Shown: positions 43,736 to 55,444 of the stretch, piece after piece
Numbering within the stretch: position 1 is the stretch's first letter
Layout: every line of letters begins with the position of its first letter
Source: Halocafeteria seosinensis
Lineage: Eukaryota; Sar; Bigyra; Bicosoecida
Direction of reading: 5' to 3'
DNA: 64,000 nucleotides
Assembly: GCA_001687465.1 (NCBI GenBank)
Contig: LVLI01000294.1
Coordinates: forward strand, 62,001 to 126,000
The notes under the pieces: generated by a model
The model's input: the letters and a program-made list of their open reading frames with translations, nothing else
What the model was told of the DNA's origin: nothing
Database searches by the model: none
Made by a program: the position numbers and the translations under genes

Positions 43736-46331
43736 CTACAATGGTGGGAATCCCAACCATGCAGTTGACACATTCCGAGCTATCATGACTTCTGAGAGCT
43801 TTCGGTTTTGGTGACCACTTACAGGAGGTACGAAGAAAGTACCCTCCAAACAGCTTGTAGGATTCAATTCCCATGAACCTACTGTTTGGTTCAAAGGATC
43901 TGTGTTTGCTGCAGAGGATGGTCGCCAACAGGCCACTTCCAAAGACGCATTACATGGCTTCAAGGACCATCGCCCATATGAAGCATCCCCGGAAAATCCT
44001 GTTGAGCGGGCTCGTATCGCCACACAACTTCCATTTCCCGCAACATGTATCCTTGAACTAGAGGCAAAATCCAGTACGTAACTTATAAGCTGGTTGTTTA
44101 CGCCAGCGATATCCTCTCGGGATAACGTTTCGCTGTCCCATGTCCAGACTCCAGCCCGAATTAATGCGGGTGAAGCAAGATCCATACTACTTACACTCAC
44201 CCCACAAGCTTGTAGAGCCATCATATTCTCGGTATTTACAAGTCCGTACTGTTTAGGGCCATAGAAAAATGGCGGAAGATTTTGGCTCTCTCCTGCAAAC
44301 CACAAGCAAATGCTTCCGGTGCGGGCTGCTATACATTGCACCGAAACGGACATCGTACCTCCAAAGATAGCCCATTCTCCAGGATTGTAACCGCCGCATG
44401 CTGGATAATCAGTGAAACATCCCATTACATCGTGGGGCCAGCCAGGGACAGTCATATCGTCGAAAATGTAATCGTTTCCCACCCCTCCAGTAGCCCGGAT
44501 CATTAGCGGTTTTCCCTTAGAGATCATGGACGCTCTGCTGGGCCATGTTTCATCACGCTGCAACAAGTTGCATACATGATTCAGCCAAAGAAACATGGTA
44601 AATACCGTAAAGACTTACATTTCTGTCCAGTGGAGTATATGCATGCTGACCAAATACAGATTCAGTAATGTTCTGGATATCCCCAATATGGCCACAAGAG
44701 GCATGGCTTCCTTCAACGTTCAATAGCACAGTCGTAACCTGCCCAACGTGGAGCTCGGATGGCTTTTCTATCCAATCCTCGACCTCCTGGTTAGTCCAAC
44801 AAAGGTTCAGGGTTTGATCGACGTGGAGATTCTCAAGCCATATAACTCACCTGAAGAGCAGGCGCCAGCAACTTATCGAATGGAGTGCATCCGAGATCGT
44901 AAGACGTAAAATTGGTTTTGAAATGAAAAACCTCTTCCAAGAGTTTGATTAAGTCATCCATTATCTGTATCTGTGTTCCTGCATGGCATACCCGCAGATC
45001 CCCGAAGACATACCTGAGAAACGAGCAATGTGCGAACACACACGAGTTCTGTCACCGTTATCATTTCATGTCTACAAAAGCAACCTCCTTACCAGGGATC
45101 AAACATCATTCCTCTCACACCGAAATTCAACTGATCTGTGACGGAATACAGTTGCTGAGTCCACACGAATTGTACAGGGCTTGTAGCGTTTTCACCACCA
45201 GTGATATTCTTAACGAACTCATGAAACCATCCGAAAAACGCAATCTCAGTATACCATACATCCCCTATTGCATTAAAGCTGAACCAGTCACATACTTTGA
45301 GAAGTCACGTTGTAACAGTCCGGAATTTTGAAGTGGTCCACTTACGAGTTATGAGTGTGGAAAAAATGTGCGTAGTTCAACGGTAAATGAGACTCCAGTG
45401 CACGCTGGAGTTGTAATGAGCTCTGAAATGGTACCTCTCCTCCCAGATCCACAGTTCCCGGCTTGCATATGCCAAACTCGTCCCGCGAACATCGGGTTTG
45501 CTTACCAAGACGAAACAGCTCACTAAGACTATCAGATCCATTGTTCAACGACTCGAAGGACAGCTCAGAGGACGACAAATGACGAGGTCTGACAAAATTG
45601 CCTGGGATCCTGTTTCGCTGTTGAGCTACTACTCGAAGGGGCACACTCTGCAAGGCGGAATGCGCAGCATTCCGTAACCGACCGAGTGGAATGTTCAACA
45701 GTTGCGACGGGCTTCTCACGGTAAGTTTCCTCCGAGATCTCCCCTCCCATAAGCTCTCTACTGAAATATCGACACTACATTCAGCGTCTGTTTTCAGATT
45801 TCTAATATCATTCAAGAGGGGGTTCAGATCAGCATTGTGGCACATTACCTCCTTCTCAGCTTCCAAGCGGAAGAAAGCATTAAGTGTATTCTCTCTATCA
45901 CGGACCCAGTTTTCACCATCACAGTCGACCATATCACGAAATGCGCTGTAAGCACCATATTTCGGACAAACACAGTCTATCCGATGTATCTCCTTCAACC
46001 ACACCTGCCTTCCTGGTTCTTCCTCATGGTTGAGCTCCGCAAGCAGCCGACCTAAAAACGCCCATTTATCCGTTCGCGCGGATACAAGAAAGGAGTCCAA
46101 CGACTCTTTGGAATCTCTCAGAAGTTTTATTATTGCGTCCGCTGTGTCTGGATGTCGAGCGCGGAGGTCCGCTTGTGAGCGTACATTTTCTGAGATGCCT
46201 AGGACCTCCTTAACCTGATTCCTGCTCGAGACTCTGATAGTTTCCGAACCCACCGCATGGATGCCAAGTTCTCCCAGAAAAACCCACAGAAACAAAACGA
46301 CTGGTAGTTGTGCACTCTTAGTCCACATCAT
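43736..46331 (-). CDS. Secreted PI-PLC X-domain-like phosphodiesterase with a family-specific N-terminal domain
   Basis: The start at 46331 has a clear signal peptide (MMWTKSAQLPVVLFLWVFLG). A novel N-terminal region of about 270 residues with several cysteines follows (IDCVCPKYGAYSAF). The PI-PLC X-like barrel begins at the end of the first exon with AHFFHTHNS joined to YNAIGD; the first catalytic-type histidine sits in THNSYN. Next come DQLNFGVRGMMFDP and DLRVCHAGTQI (second histidine), then TTVLLNVEGSHASCG, FGQHAYTPLDRN and WPSRASMISKGKPLMIRATG, matching the strand order of PLC-like phosphodiesterases. The last exon adds a Cys-rich tail (CGGYNPGEWAIFGGT; RWSLKPCNASLEVACW). Several NxS/T sites fit an extracellular or vacuolar glycoprotein. 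Substrate unknown; such proteins cleave phosphoinositides, GPI anchors or related phosphodiesters. Confidence 0.75.
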
Positions 46332-46687
46332 TTGAACACACCGACTGGACCAGCCGCGTGAACTTCACCCCAACACCGCCCACTACCGTCGCCTTGTTGA
46401 CAGGAACTCTGTATACGGTAATTCCGAAAGAATTCACCAACTTGCCACTGTGGGCAATGCCACATCTAACGTGAGTTTAAGCTGTCCAATGCGGGCTTGA
46501 AGTTGATCCAGCGATGGCATGCGGGCTCTGAGATCCGGGCTAAGGGCCCGGATATGAAGCCCTCATCATGTAGGCTACATGTTCAAAGCCTACGCATGCG
46601 AAACATGCATTTCTAGCTGCTTGGATACGTTGATACTCAATTCCCCGTGTTCGTTTCAACAATATAGAAGAAAGAAGGCATCAAACC
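46332..46687. other. Divergent promoter region with two consecutive hairpins
   Basis: Between the divergent PI-PLC-like and WD-repeat genes. Two adjacent inverted repeats lie at 46523-46562 and 46570-46593 (listed separately). No exon was recognised. Confidence 0.55.
46523..46593. other. Two consecutive stem-loops in an intergenic region
   Basis: Hairpin 1: ATCCGGGC (46533-46540) with GCCCGGAT (46546-46553), perfect 8 bp around TAAGG, extended after small internal loops by GGGCT (46523-46527) with AGCCC (46558-46562). Hairpin 2: GTAGGCT (46570-46576) with AGCCTAC (46587-46593), loop of 10. Either could act in DNA or in a transcript from the divergent promoters. Confidence 0.55.
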
Positions 46688-49285
46688 ATGGGAAATACAG
46701 CCTCCTCCACCGCGGCGGAACCGGAATTCCTTCCATCATTGTATGGATCATTATTTAGTGCAGCCCTGCCTGTTCATGTTAAGGGTGCTTTCCAGCATAA
46801 GGGCAAGAGTGAGGACGCCGATTCCATCATCATTGCAGCGCGGAAGTACATCGAGCTCTATAATGCGCAAACAGGGGACCGCCGAGTGAAAGTCAACTCG
46901 GGAGTACCCATCACATGTGTGGATTATGCCCCAACGACGTCTCTGGGATATCCTATTGTCGTTACCGGAACGCAGTCAGGCGAAGTAGTTGTTTACCACG
47001 CTGAAAGCTTAGAGTAAGTCACGACGGATCCAACGAGTAACCACAGCCAGTATCCACCTGTCTCGTTTGTTCGTGATGTTCTGGACAGAGTTGCGAAACG
47101 ATTCCGACCATGCAAAGGAGTCATTTATGTGACATCTATTTCATGCCCGAATCCAAATTTACTCATTGTGGGAGACAGTAACGGGTCGGCCCAATCGATT
47201 CGTCTGGATCGGTACCAGCTGGTGCGAACCTATTCTCCACCTCAAGAGGTTTCCGATGCGTTGAGGAACGCGTCTTCCGGTGGTGTGGCGTACCAAAGAG
47301 AACTACAGGTCGTGTCCATTGCAATCTTCGGTCCAAGGAATAAACCTGTACTAGCATTGGGCTGGTTACAAGGTGTCATTCTAACGTATGGATTGCATGA
47401 TGGTAAGCCAGTGAAATTGTATCATCTTCGGTGGGCGTATTGGTACACATTGTTATGGATATATGCAAACTTCCAGGGATATATCTGAGCAGGTTTTCAG
47501 TGGAGCCAAAATTGAACAGAGTAATTTCTCTTCCACAATTTCGTGCTTTACTTTGTGCACGCCAAAACGACAACGCCATATACATTCGTGACTGGGCCGC
47601 TGGTACGGGTTGTGTTTTGTTTCCCTCTTCAAAGAATCAAGCACGACTAGCTTTTTTGTCTTGAATGGTTTACAGGGAAGCACGTTACACTAGATCCTGC
47701 AGAGGAGTTGCAGACACTATCTCGAGCGCACACGAAAACCACAAGCATTACCTATGACGACCGGCGCTCGATTTTATTTTGTGGGTGCTCAGATGGAGCG
47801 ATTTTGTTGCGGAAATTGCAAAGGAACAAAAAGACCAAGGAAATCTCGATGAGGTTACTGAAAGTTTGCCGCCCAAAGTCTTCAACAGGCTCTCCCATGT
47901 CAGCAATTCATCTATGGTACAACAGCCCGACAGATACTCTGATAGCAGGGGACAACGTCGGCCAGGCGCGTTGCATCAGAAACATCACTGGTGTTCACGA
48001 GGAGGAAGCCATGTTTCAAGATGAAGAGTATGAAGAGGAGCTGGAAATAGCATTGGATGAGGACGAGGACGGAGAAGAACAAGCAGTTGATCAGCAGAGT
48101 AGCAACATTAAAAAGCAATGGGCACTTAGATGCACTGGAGGACATGTCCTTATTGATTCAACAGGAGGTATTGCACGCTACTATTTCGAAGAAAACGCGC
48201 TTCCTACCGGAGTTCGACACAATAACGGGACATCCCAATATGGGCAGACTACTGCTGCTTATCTATCTCCTTTTTGCGACCGAGTTGAGTCTGCCGGCAT
48301 TGATGGAGAGTGTCAGCCTCTACCCTTTGGCTACGAACGGCAACCCACCCGAACTAACGCGGAATGGAACACTTGTCAGTTTGTCGATAAGTCTCCAGCA
48401 TCGTCAGATTTCGAATTCATTAAATCCAGTTCTTGGGAATACACAAACGTGAAGGGATTCGTGGAAGAAATTGAGGTGGAAAGTGGTAATGTGCAGAAGC
48501 TAGGCGACGACGAAGTGTCGGAACGTGCGGAATTGACGGTTTATACGCGAAATCCCTCGGGATTAACAGGGCTCGTTGCGCGGAAGACATTCACGGTCGA
48601 GGGCACGAAGGTCAACGTTGACTGCTCCATAGAATCAGAAAAGGAAAGAAGTGTGCCCCTTGGACTAGTTTTCCCATTCAATCTGCCGGAAGATGTTGAT
48701 CTGGAATTGGCAGAGCCGGATTTCGAAGTGGGCTACACAAGCCCAACAAACCCCATTTCTATAGAATTGGGCACAAACACTAGAACGGCAACGTTACCAC
48801 TAGGCGTGCAGTTTACGTCTTTGGACAATATCCCTATGCACGATGCAGGTGACTCGTTCAACTTGAAAGAGTACCTCTTGCTGGCTATCGATGCAGTGAT
48901 GATCCAGCTCTGTGGCGTAGAAGACGGCTCAGTTCTTATCAAGCACAAGGGCAACAACTGCGCATACAGGCTTTCATGGGACAACGAAATCTTGGATTCG
49001 CTACTGATCAAAACCACAGCAAATCCGAACTCTACGCGGACGATGCTTCTCTCGCCTTGTAGAGCTGCTTTCGATTACGGTCCTCTGGTGTCGAATTCTT
49101 CCAATCCTCTGCAGGATAGGAGTGTACAAACGACGTACAATTTCAATGCGTCCGAGAAGGTTGAGTTTTCCTACTCGTTTGAGGTTGTGCCCCTTGATTC
49201 AAAGACTTCCGAAGAACCTACCACAGCTAGCGCATCGACGGGTGGTAAAGGCAAACGGAAGAAGAAAGGCAAGAAAAAAACCTAG
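46688..49285 (+). CDS. N-myristoylation-site protein: WD-like propeller + galactose-mutarotase-like domain (4 exons, 791 aa)
   Basis: Exons 46688-47013, 47089-47402, 47477-47602 and 47676-49285 sum to 2376 nt in frame. The N-terminus MGNTASSTAAEP fits the N-myristoylation consensus (Gly2, Ser6). Residues about 40-390 contain WD40-like blades (ADSIIIAARKYIELYNAQTG, YPIVVTGTQSGEVVVYHAES, TSITYDDRRSILFCGCSDGA, TDTLIAGDNVGQARCI), then a Glu/Asp-rich linker. The C-terminal ~360 residues resemble an aldose-epimerase/mutarotase beta-sandwich: GQTTAAYLSPFCDRV, LVARKTFTVEGTKVNVDC, VPLGLVFPFNLPED. The usual HPYF histidine is VFPF here, so activity is doubtful. The tail is Lys-rich (KGKRKKKGKKK). A membrane-tethered sugar-sensing or scaffold role is a guess. 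The stop codon overlaps that of the convergent APP1-like gene. Confidence 0.65.
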
Positions 49286-51626
49286 CTGTAACAACTCTCG
49301 TAGACCGCATTAAGATACCGTAGAAGCCTTTGCGAAGCTACAGAGAACTCCATTATCCTTTTCTTTTTCCTTCGTTCCCTCCATGTACCCGTGTCTTCCA
49401 CAATGCAACCTCCTTCGCCGCTATACAAACCGAACCCAAGTTCAGAGTACGTGCTTTCTCGACTGCCGTCATCGTATGCCAAGTGGGACAGCGAAATGGG
49501 CTCCTGCCTCATATGAGCAACCAGGGTCGAGGGGATTCGAATGCAAATGTCCGACCAGGGCTCTTTCCGAAGTTTCGTCCTCCTACTGGCGGTGTCTTCT
49601 TGTATGCTGCTGGCACGCCCGGTGGATCTTACGTACTCCGTAGCGGCACTGGTTACCAGCTTCCCGACAAAGTTGATTGATGCTGTAAGACCATTAAGGA
49701 ACGATACCAGCATTTCCTCGCAACAAATTGGCTGGATAGCAACCTTACCGGCCTCTTCCGGGAAGAGTTCCAAAAGCTCTTCATACGCATCTTGCTGAAC
49801 CATGCAGGCATGCTCCGGAGTAATTAAGCCCAGCTGCATAACACGCTTCCTCAAAGAACCAATACGTCACAGAACTTCAACCGTTTCATACAGTAGACGA
49901 ACCTGCAGTGCTAGTAGCGCAGCATCCACATAGCTGTCAAAAACGTACACCCCTTCTAACGCAAGATTCCATCTTTGTCCGCTTCCTAAATACTTCTGCT
50001 GGGAATTTTTATCAGCAATCTGCGAAAATAAGACCATTAGCTAAAAAAAATTTGCAAATACATTCAACAGTATTAACGTACTACATCATGAATAAATACA
50101 TGGGGAACATTCCGTTGTGCCTTGCGGAGAGAAGCAATCGCTGTCTTTATTGCACTGATGTCTCCTTGCCCAGAATCTCCGACGAAAATAAGGTGAGTTT
50201 CTGCAGGCAACATAGATGCAGTGGATAGTCCTTCCGCCGAAACTGGCATTAGTGAGTCGACGAACCTGGAAATAACTCGGCATATTTCTGAAAGTTCTCC
50301 GCTTTCTTTTCCGCCATTGAGGAATGGGTTAAAAAGTTACGGAAGTTACCTGTGAGGACAGTTATATCCCCTGTACCGTACTCTCTAAGAGCGGAATGAG
50401 TATACATCTTTGCAATCCGGGGTCTGGCGGTAACAAATACTAGCTGCCCTGCCACTTGACCTGGGTGGCCCTCCTTCAAAGCTTCATAAAACGCCCTGAC
50501 ACCAGGATAGCGACGTCCCCATGGAAACGACCTATCTTTCAAAGAGGCATGGAACGTGTCATCAATGTCACTCAAAATCTGCGACACATTTGTGTAAAAT
50601 ACAATGTACTAGGATAGCTATTCTCAATCGACTAACCTTGTTCGGTTGGAGATAAAGAGTACTACCATCATCTTCCAGCCCTTTCACACGCTTAGCAAGG
50701 TCATCAAGGTATTGCCCATGAGGGCGGCACATCTCTGTGGATCCCTGAAGGCGTAAACTTGGGTCATGCGAAGGCAAGTAAAGTTTCTGTGCTTCGTTAC
50801 CAAAGTGTTTCAGGATTTCATCTCTTCCTCCATCGTCCAGACATCTGAATATCAGGTGTTCAAGATCATATGAGTCCGCACCATGATCTATTATATTTTT
50901 CAGTTCCATCAACTCCTGGCCAAAAGTGGAAGTAAATATTTTCTCTACAAGACTGCGCACTGTAGCGTCATCCTTTATACCCTTGCCATATCGGTAATGC
51001 ACTCCTACAAGAACATTCTGTTTACCGTGAAAGCTAAGTGCGTCGGCTACGTAATAGATATGATTGATCAAGATAACACTAGGATTGACATGGCCCTGAC
51101 GTCTCCACGAAAACCAGCCACTTGATTCCGCATGATACCTGATTATCTCGCTCATCGATATGCGTGGATTAGAGAGGGCTCTTTCAAGATCCCCTAATGG
51201 CGAGCTCTTTAAGTACTTCAGGCATTTTTGAGTAAATTCTTCATCTGGTGACGAGGGAACTTCAATTACTGTCGCCGTATCCTGTTTTGATTGCTTGTCG
51301 TTGGATCCATTGGCACTGCTTGCGCTTCCACGGCCTGCTGCTACGTCAACCAGTGTGAATTCAGATCCACTATCCACTTGCGATCGAAACGTGATGGGAT
51401 CATGCCTATGGGACTGGAGAGACTCCTCGTTGATACTGCTCCGAGAAGGATGGGTCTCCTTCCCTCCTGTGGAATCCGATTTACTTTTCTCCAAGACAGA
51501 CTTCCGTGGGGTTTTGCCCTTTAGTGAGATAGCCAACCATAACCGTTCCAACGGGGAATACTCCCTTTCCGCCTCTCCAGCCGCACTATCTGCCTCTGGT
51601 TGTGTATGTTGCTGTTGAGCAGCCAT
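49282..51626 (-). CDS. APP1-like (DUF2183) HAD-type phosphatidate phosphatase
   Basis: Yeast App1 is an actin-patch phosphatidate phosphatase of the HAD fold. The start at 51626 reads MAAQQQHTQPEADSAAGEAE. About 200 variable residues follow, then helical sequence (EFTQKCLKYLKSSPLGDLER). The catalytic domain starts ILSDIDDTFHASLKDRSFPW, with the DxDDT nucleophile motif. Then come GRRYPGVRAFYEALKEG, QLVFVTARPRIAKMYTHSAL (second HAD motif), AEKKAENFQKYAELFP (lysine motif) and HLIFVGDSGQGDISAIKTAI (acidic motif IV). The C-terminal exon (49282-49854) adds a less conserved helical tail. All four HAD motifs are present. App1 family members dephosphorylate phosphatidic acid or lysophosphatidate at membranes and actin patches. 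Confidence 0.85.
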
Positions 51627-51981
51627 GGAGTCGTTGTCAAAACGCTCACGATCACAACACCGCCTCTCTCTGCCAATCTGTCGTCACGGTCCAAGACCGT
51701 ATATTCCTGTCCAACGATAGTGCCACCGTGCATCTATTGTCCCCCACTCGGGATTTCGCCAAAAACGCCCTCTGTAGCACTGGTTGAGAACTTGCCCATG
51801 TTCACAAGAAGTTAGCTTCCGAAGCTGAGCTTCGTGCTGCTTGTGAAGCTCTCAGATGGCAGACGCTGAAAATTCAAACAACATCTGCAGTGCTGCGTTC
51901 CTCCTGGTGTTGTGTATGCTTCTCTCCCCAAGTGCATGAGGTCAATCGTCCCGAGATAAGAATAAAGGAAACGGTACAAAC
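51627..51981. other. Divergent promoter region between APP1-like and topoisomerase VI A genes
   Basis: No exon with domain support. A Ser/Thr-rich open frame crosses 51600-51815 on the plus strand, but it lacks a start in good context and a splice partner. Confidence 0.45.
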
Positions 51982-54240
51982 ATGAGTCGAAAAAGTCAAC
52001 AGAAACAGGAAGTAATACCCAGTAGCGATGAAGAGGAGGAGGATTTGGAATTTGATGATGAAGATACCGATGAGGAAGTGGTAGGTAGACCTTCCTCATC
52101 GAGAAAGAGTCCACCGTCTCGTAGCAGCCGGAGCAATGCAAAAAGCAGCAAAAACATGGCAATCTCAGACGAAGACGAAGGGGAAGGAGACGAGGATGAG
52201 GACGAAGAAGCGGATAGTGGTGAAGAGGAGGAAGCAGATGAAGAAGACGACGACGAGGAAGAACTGTTTTCCCCGCAAAGTGAATCAGACGAAGAAGAAG
52301 ACTACGAAGAGGAAATCAAATTTTCCAAAGAATCCAACAAGAAAAAGCGGCGGAGCTCTTCTGTTCGCTCGACAACTAAAACGCCGAAGTCCGAAGTATC
52401 GAACAAGAAACGTCCAAGAAAGAGTAACACAGATGACGATGAAGAAATTATTGATATTGAAATGGGATCAAGCTCTACAAAACAAACCCCCAAGAAGCGA
52501 AAGGCAGAAGAACCTAGCTCTTCTGCTTCTGCTAAAAGCAGCTCCAAGAAGAAGGCCCTTACAGCTCTCCAGACTTTAGGGCAAGAAGCCGCTTCCGACA
52601 GTGCTGTCAAGACTTTGGACGAACTGGGATATACAAACGTAACTGAAGTTCATGAACTCGGTCCAACGACAGTAATGCGAAGAGTAGAAGATGTCATTAT
52701 CAGAGTTGCGGAGAGTATCATGCAAGGCAACGCGTTTGAGTATCGAATCCCGAACCGGAGTTCTTCAAACCAGGTATACGTCCAAGAGGTGAGTAGCGAT
52801 CGATCTGCTTATGAACAGAAATCTTTTCAAAATTCTGTGATCATTCTCCGAGGCTGTACAGTTAGACCGCATTGTTTTGCTTGACAAGATCTCTACGAGA
52901 GCGTTTCTCTCGTCGAGTAGCATACGAAAAACTGTCATCATGACGCGGGTCATGCAACTGATACATGAAGTCTTGCGGAGGAATATTCATACGACAAAGC
53001 GTGACTTATTCTGTAAGTTGGTTGTGTCCGTAGCAGTTTGACCATTGCAATCTCCAATGTGTACCCACCAAGGGTTGCAGACACGGACGTCAAATTATTC
53101 AAAGGGCAGAACGAGTCGGACGCTGTCTTGGATGACGTTGCGTGCCTAGCCGGATGTACACGCACGTCACTGCACGTGGTTGCTAGTGAAAAAGGAGTAG
53201 TGGTGGGACGTCTCCAATTTAAAGAAGACGGAGATGAAATTGATTGCTCTAAAATGGGTGTTGGGGGCAAGGCCATTCCGCCTTATATTGATCGCATTAC
53301 AGACCTTAGGAGTGATGCACAATTCATACTATTGGTAGAAAAAGATGCTGCTTTTATGCGCCTGGCAGAAGATCGGTAAGGCTTGCAATTCTGTGCCTTC
53401 GATGTAGTTGTGGGGCACTCGTTTGCTCGCGTTCAGGTTCTATAACAAATATCCGTGCATCATTTTGACCGCGAAGGGTCAGCCAGATGTTGCTACAAGG
53501 TAAGGCAGTTACACTGTTTATGTCTGCTTTGTTGTGTGACATGTCTTGCGTACTTTACAGGTTGTTTTTAAAAAATCTTCGAAGCACCCTCAAAATACCT
53601 GTACTAGGTTTGGTTGACAGTGATCCCTATGGTGAGTTCTACTATGATTGCCGCTACTCTATCTTGTGTACCATGAAACCGGCGATTACAGGTTTGAAAA
53701 TCCTCTCGGTGTACTTGAGTGGAAGTAAAAACATGAGCTACGATTCTGGTATGTATGAGATTCATATTCCTGCATTCCCCATTCCCCTATGTCATTTGAG
53801 ATGCGTTGTACACTGCCTGACAGCGTCCTTGACGACCCCTGATATTAAGTGGCTAGGAATTCGACCGTCGGACTTGGACAAATATAATGTAAGAAATGGA
53901 CCATAGTGTCATCCTGTCGCCACATCTGAACAAACCCCAGGTAAAACGCAGATTCCGGAGCAATGCCGTCTTAAAATGACTGCTGGGGATGTCAAGACTG
54001 GAAAGGACATGTTGAAGGAGGATTTCATTATGAAGAACTCGAAATGGCATGAGGAACTACAGCATATGATTAAGCGTAAAGAAAAGGCTGAAATACGTGA
54101 GTATACCTGAGCTTGAAGGGCTTATTGTACGGCTGTGAATATATCTTCGGTCGCGTGCAGAATCTCTCTCTGCGTACGGATTCCAATATTTGACGGAAAC
54201 GTATCTTCCAGCAAAATTGAAGGAAGGAGACTGGATATAG
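51982..54240 (+). CDS. TOP6A: DNA topoisomerase VI subunit A (SPO11-3/TOP6A type), 9 exons, 577 aa
   Basis: Exons 51982-52788, 52862-53012, 53081-53375, 53437-53499, 53561-53631, 53692-53748, 53824-53888, 53952-54096 and 54161-54240 sum to 1734 nt in frame. Catalytic subunit of a type IIB topoisomerase. The active-site region reads HTTKRDLF joined to [10 protein letters not shown]: the second tyrosine of the usual YY pair is kept and the first is Phe. The Toprim-type metal site has [19 protein letters not shown] and [10 protein letters not shown]. The C-terminus ([35 protein letters not shown]) matches plant and algal TOP6A more closely than meiotic SPO11. The N-terminal ~190 residues are an acidic then basic low-complexity extension ([20 protein letters not shown]), possibly for nuclear and chromatin association. 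Topo VI with TOP6B drives endoreduplication in plants. No B subunit lies in this window. Confidence 0.92.
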
Positions 54241-54242
54241 CT

Positions 54243-55116
54243 TCATGCCGCCGTTATTTCACTGAGAGCAGATTCAAGGGCCTCCCTGTTGCCTTCATCG
54301 AAGGCGCAGAAGATCACCTTGTCAAGACTGTCGGGATGTTCTTTAACGAAATCCACAACAGTCCTAGCAGCAACTTTCGCTGCATCTGCAACAGGATACC
54401 CATAAACACCCGTGGAAATAGAGGGAAAAGCTACGGACCGTGCTCCTTTTTCCACCGCACGGTTCAAAGAATTCACATAACAATTCTTGAGCAGCTCTTC
54501 TTCTCCTTCCTTCCCATCCCTGTACACTGGTCCTACAGTGTGTATGACGTACTTCGCCGGGAGCTTATAGCCGGCGGTAATTTTCGCTTCACCTGTGTTG
54601 CATCCTCCTAGTCCTCTGTATTCGTACGGTTTATATCATGTGATAATGAAACCGAACAGCCCGTTTCATGACATCCAGAGCGGACCTTACTTGCACTCTT
54701 CCTTCAGCTCCGGTCCGGCAGCAGAATGGATCGCTCCGTCTACACCGCCACCGCCCATCAAACTCTTATTGGCCGCGTTTACGATAGCATCCACTTCCAG
54801 TTTAGTTATATCGCCCTTGTGCACTTCGACTTTGTCTCCTACGGCGCTCATTGTCTCTGTGCCTCATCGAACAGAGTATCCAACTCAGTATCTGGCTCAT
54901 CGACAATATCTTCCTCTACTTACTTGCAGTTCCGGCCTCGACTGAATAGAAAGAATGAGTTGCTCCTATTCCCCGTATGAAGCTTCCTTGATTCACAATT
55001 ATCCCAAGAGCCGATATCAACGACACAAAGCTCGAATTCCGAATTGGTGTTCTACACCAAGTGTTGGGTGATAGCCGTCGTCCTGCTCGTACCAGCGTGC
55101 TCAGCTGGCGAAGCAT
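54243..55116 (-). CDS. MacroD-type macrodomain protein with mitochondrial presequence (3 exons, 243 aa)
   Basis: Mono-ADP-ribosyl hydrolase (MACROD1/2 class) removing ADP-ribose from proteins or O-acetyl-ADP-ribose. Exons 54924-55116, 54691-54856 and 54243-54615 sum to 732 nt in frame. Exon 1 starts [20 protein letters not shown], rich in Arg/Ser and lacking acids: a mitochondrial targeting sequence, as in human MACROD1. The macro core follows with [20 protein letters not shown] then [40 protein letters not shown] (catalytic loop), KYVIHTVGP and [19 protein letters not shown] (phosphate loop). All ADP-ribose contact motifs appear intact. Its stop codon is 2 bp from that of the convergent TOP6A gene. 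Confidence 0.9.
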
Positions 55117-55444
55117 TCCTGTCCAGTTTCACTTGTACACTTCTCTCGTGCGAAAATATCGCGAAATTCGATGCAGAATCAATTCATGAAATACTTCCAA
55201 TTGAATGGACCATGAAGTTGAAGTTTACGTGAAGGGATTTCCAACAAGGAAAGATTTAACGCTCTATGTCAACAACGTGCTACAAACTAGCTCGCATAGT
55301 CGGGCATTCATAATGTAGGAGAAGAATCCTTATAGTCCACGGGATGATGCAAATGTAGCGTTAGGGACAGTAGAAGATTAGACAAGAGTTAACATGCATT
55401 TGGTATTCACGCAACCATGCACGTAACCACACACCAGTGCAACA
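55117..55444. other. Divergent promoter region between MacroD and the pseudoprotease gene
   Basis: No exon or RNA gene recognised in this 328-bp interval. Confidence 0.5.

Noticed and set aside
51600..51815. Ser/Thr-rich open frames upstream of TOP6A
   Set aside because: Two overlapping frames, neither with a supported start or splice; likely promoter sequence of the divergent pair.
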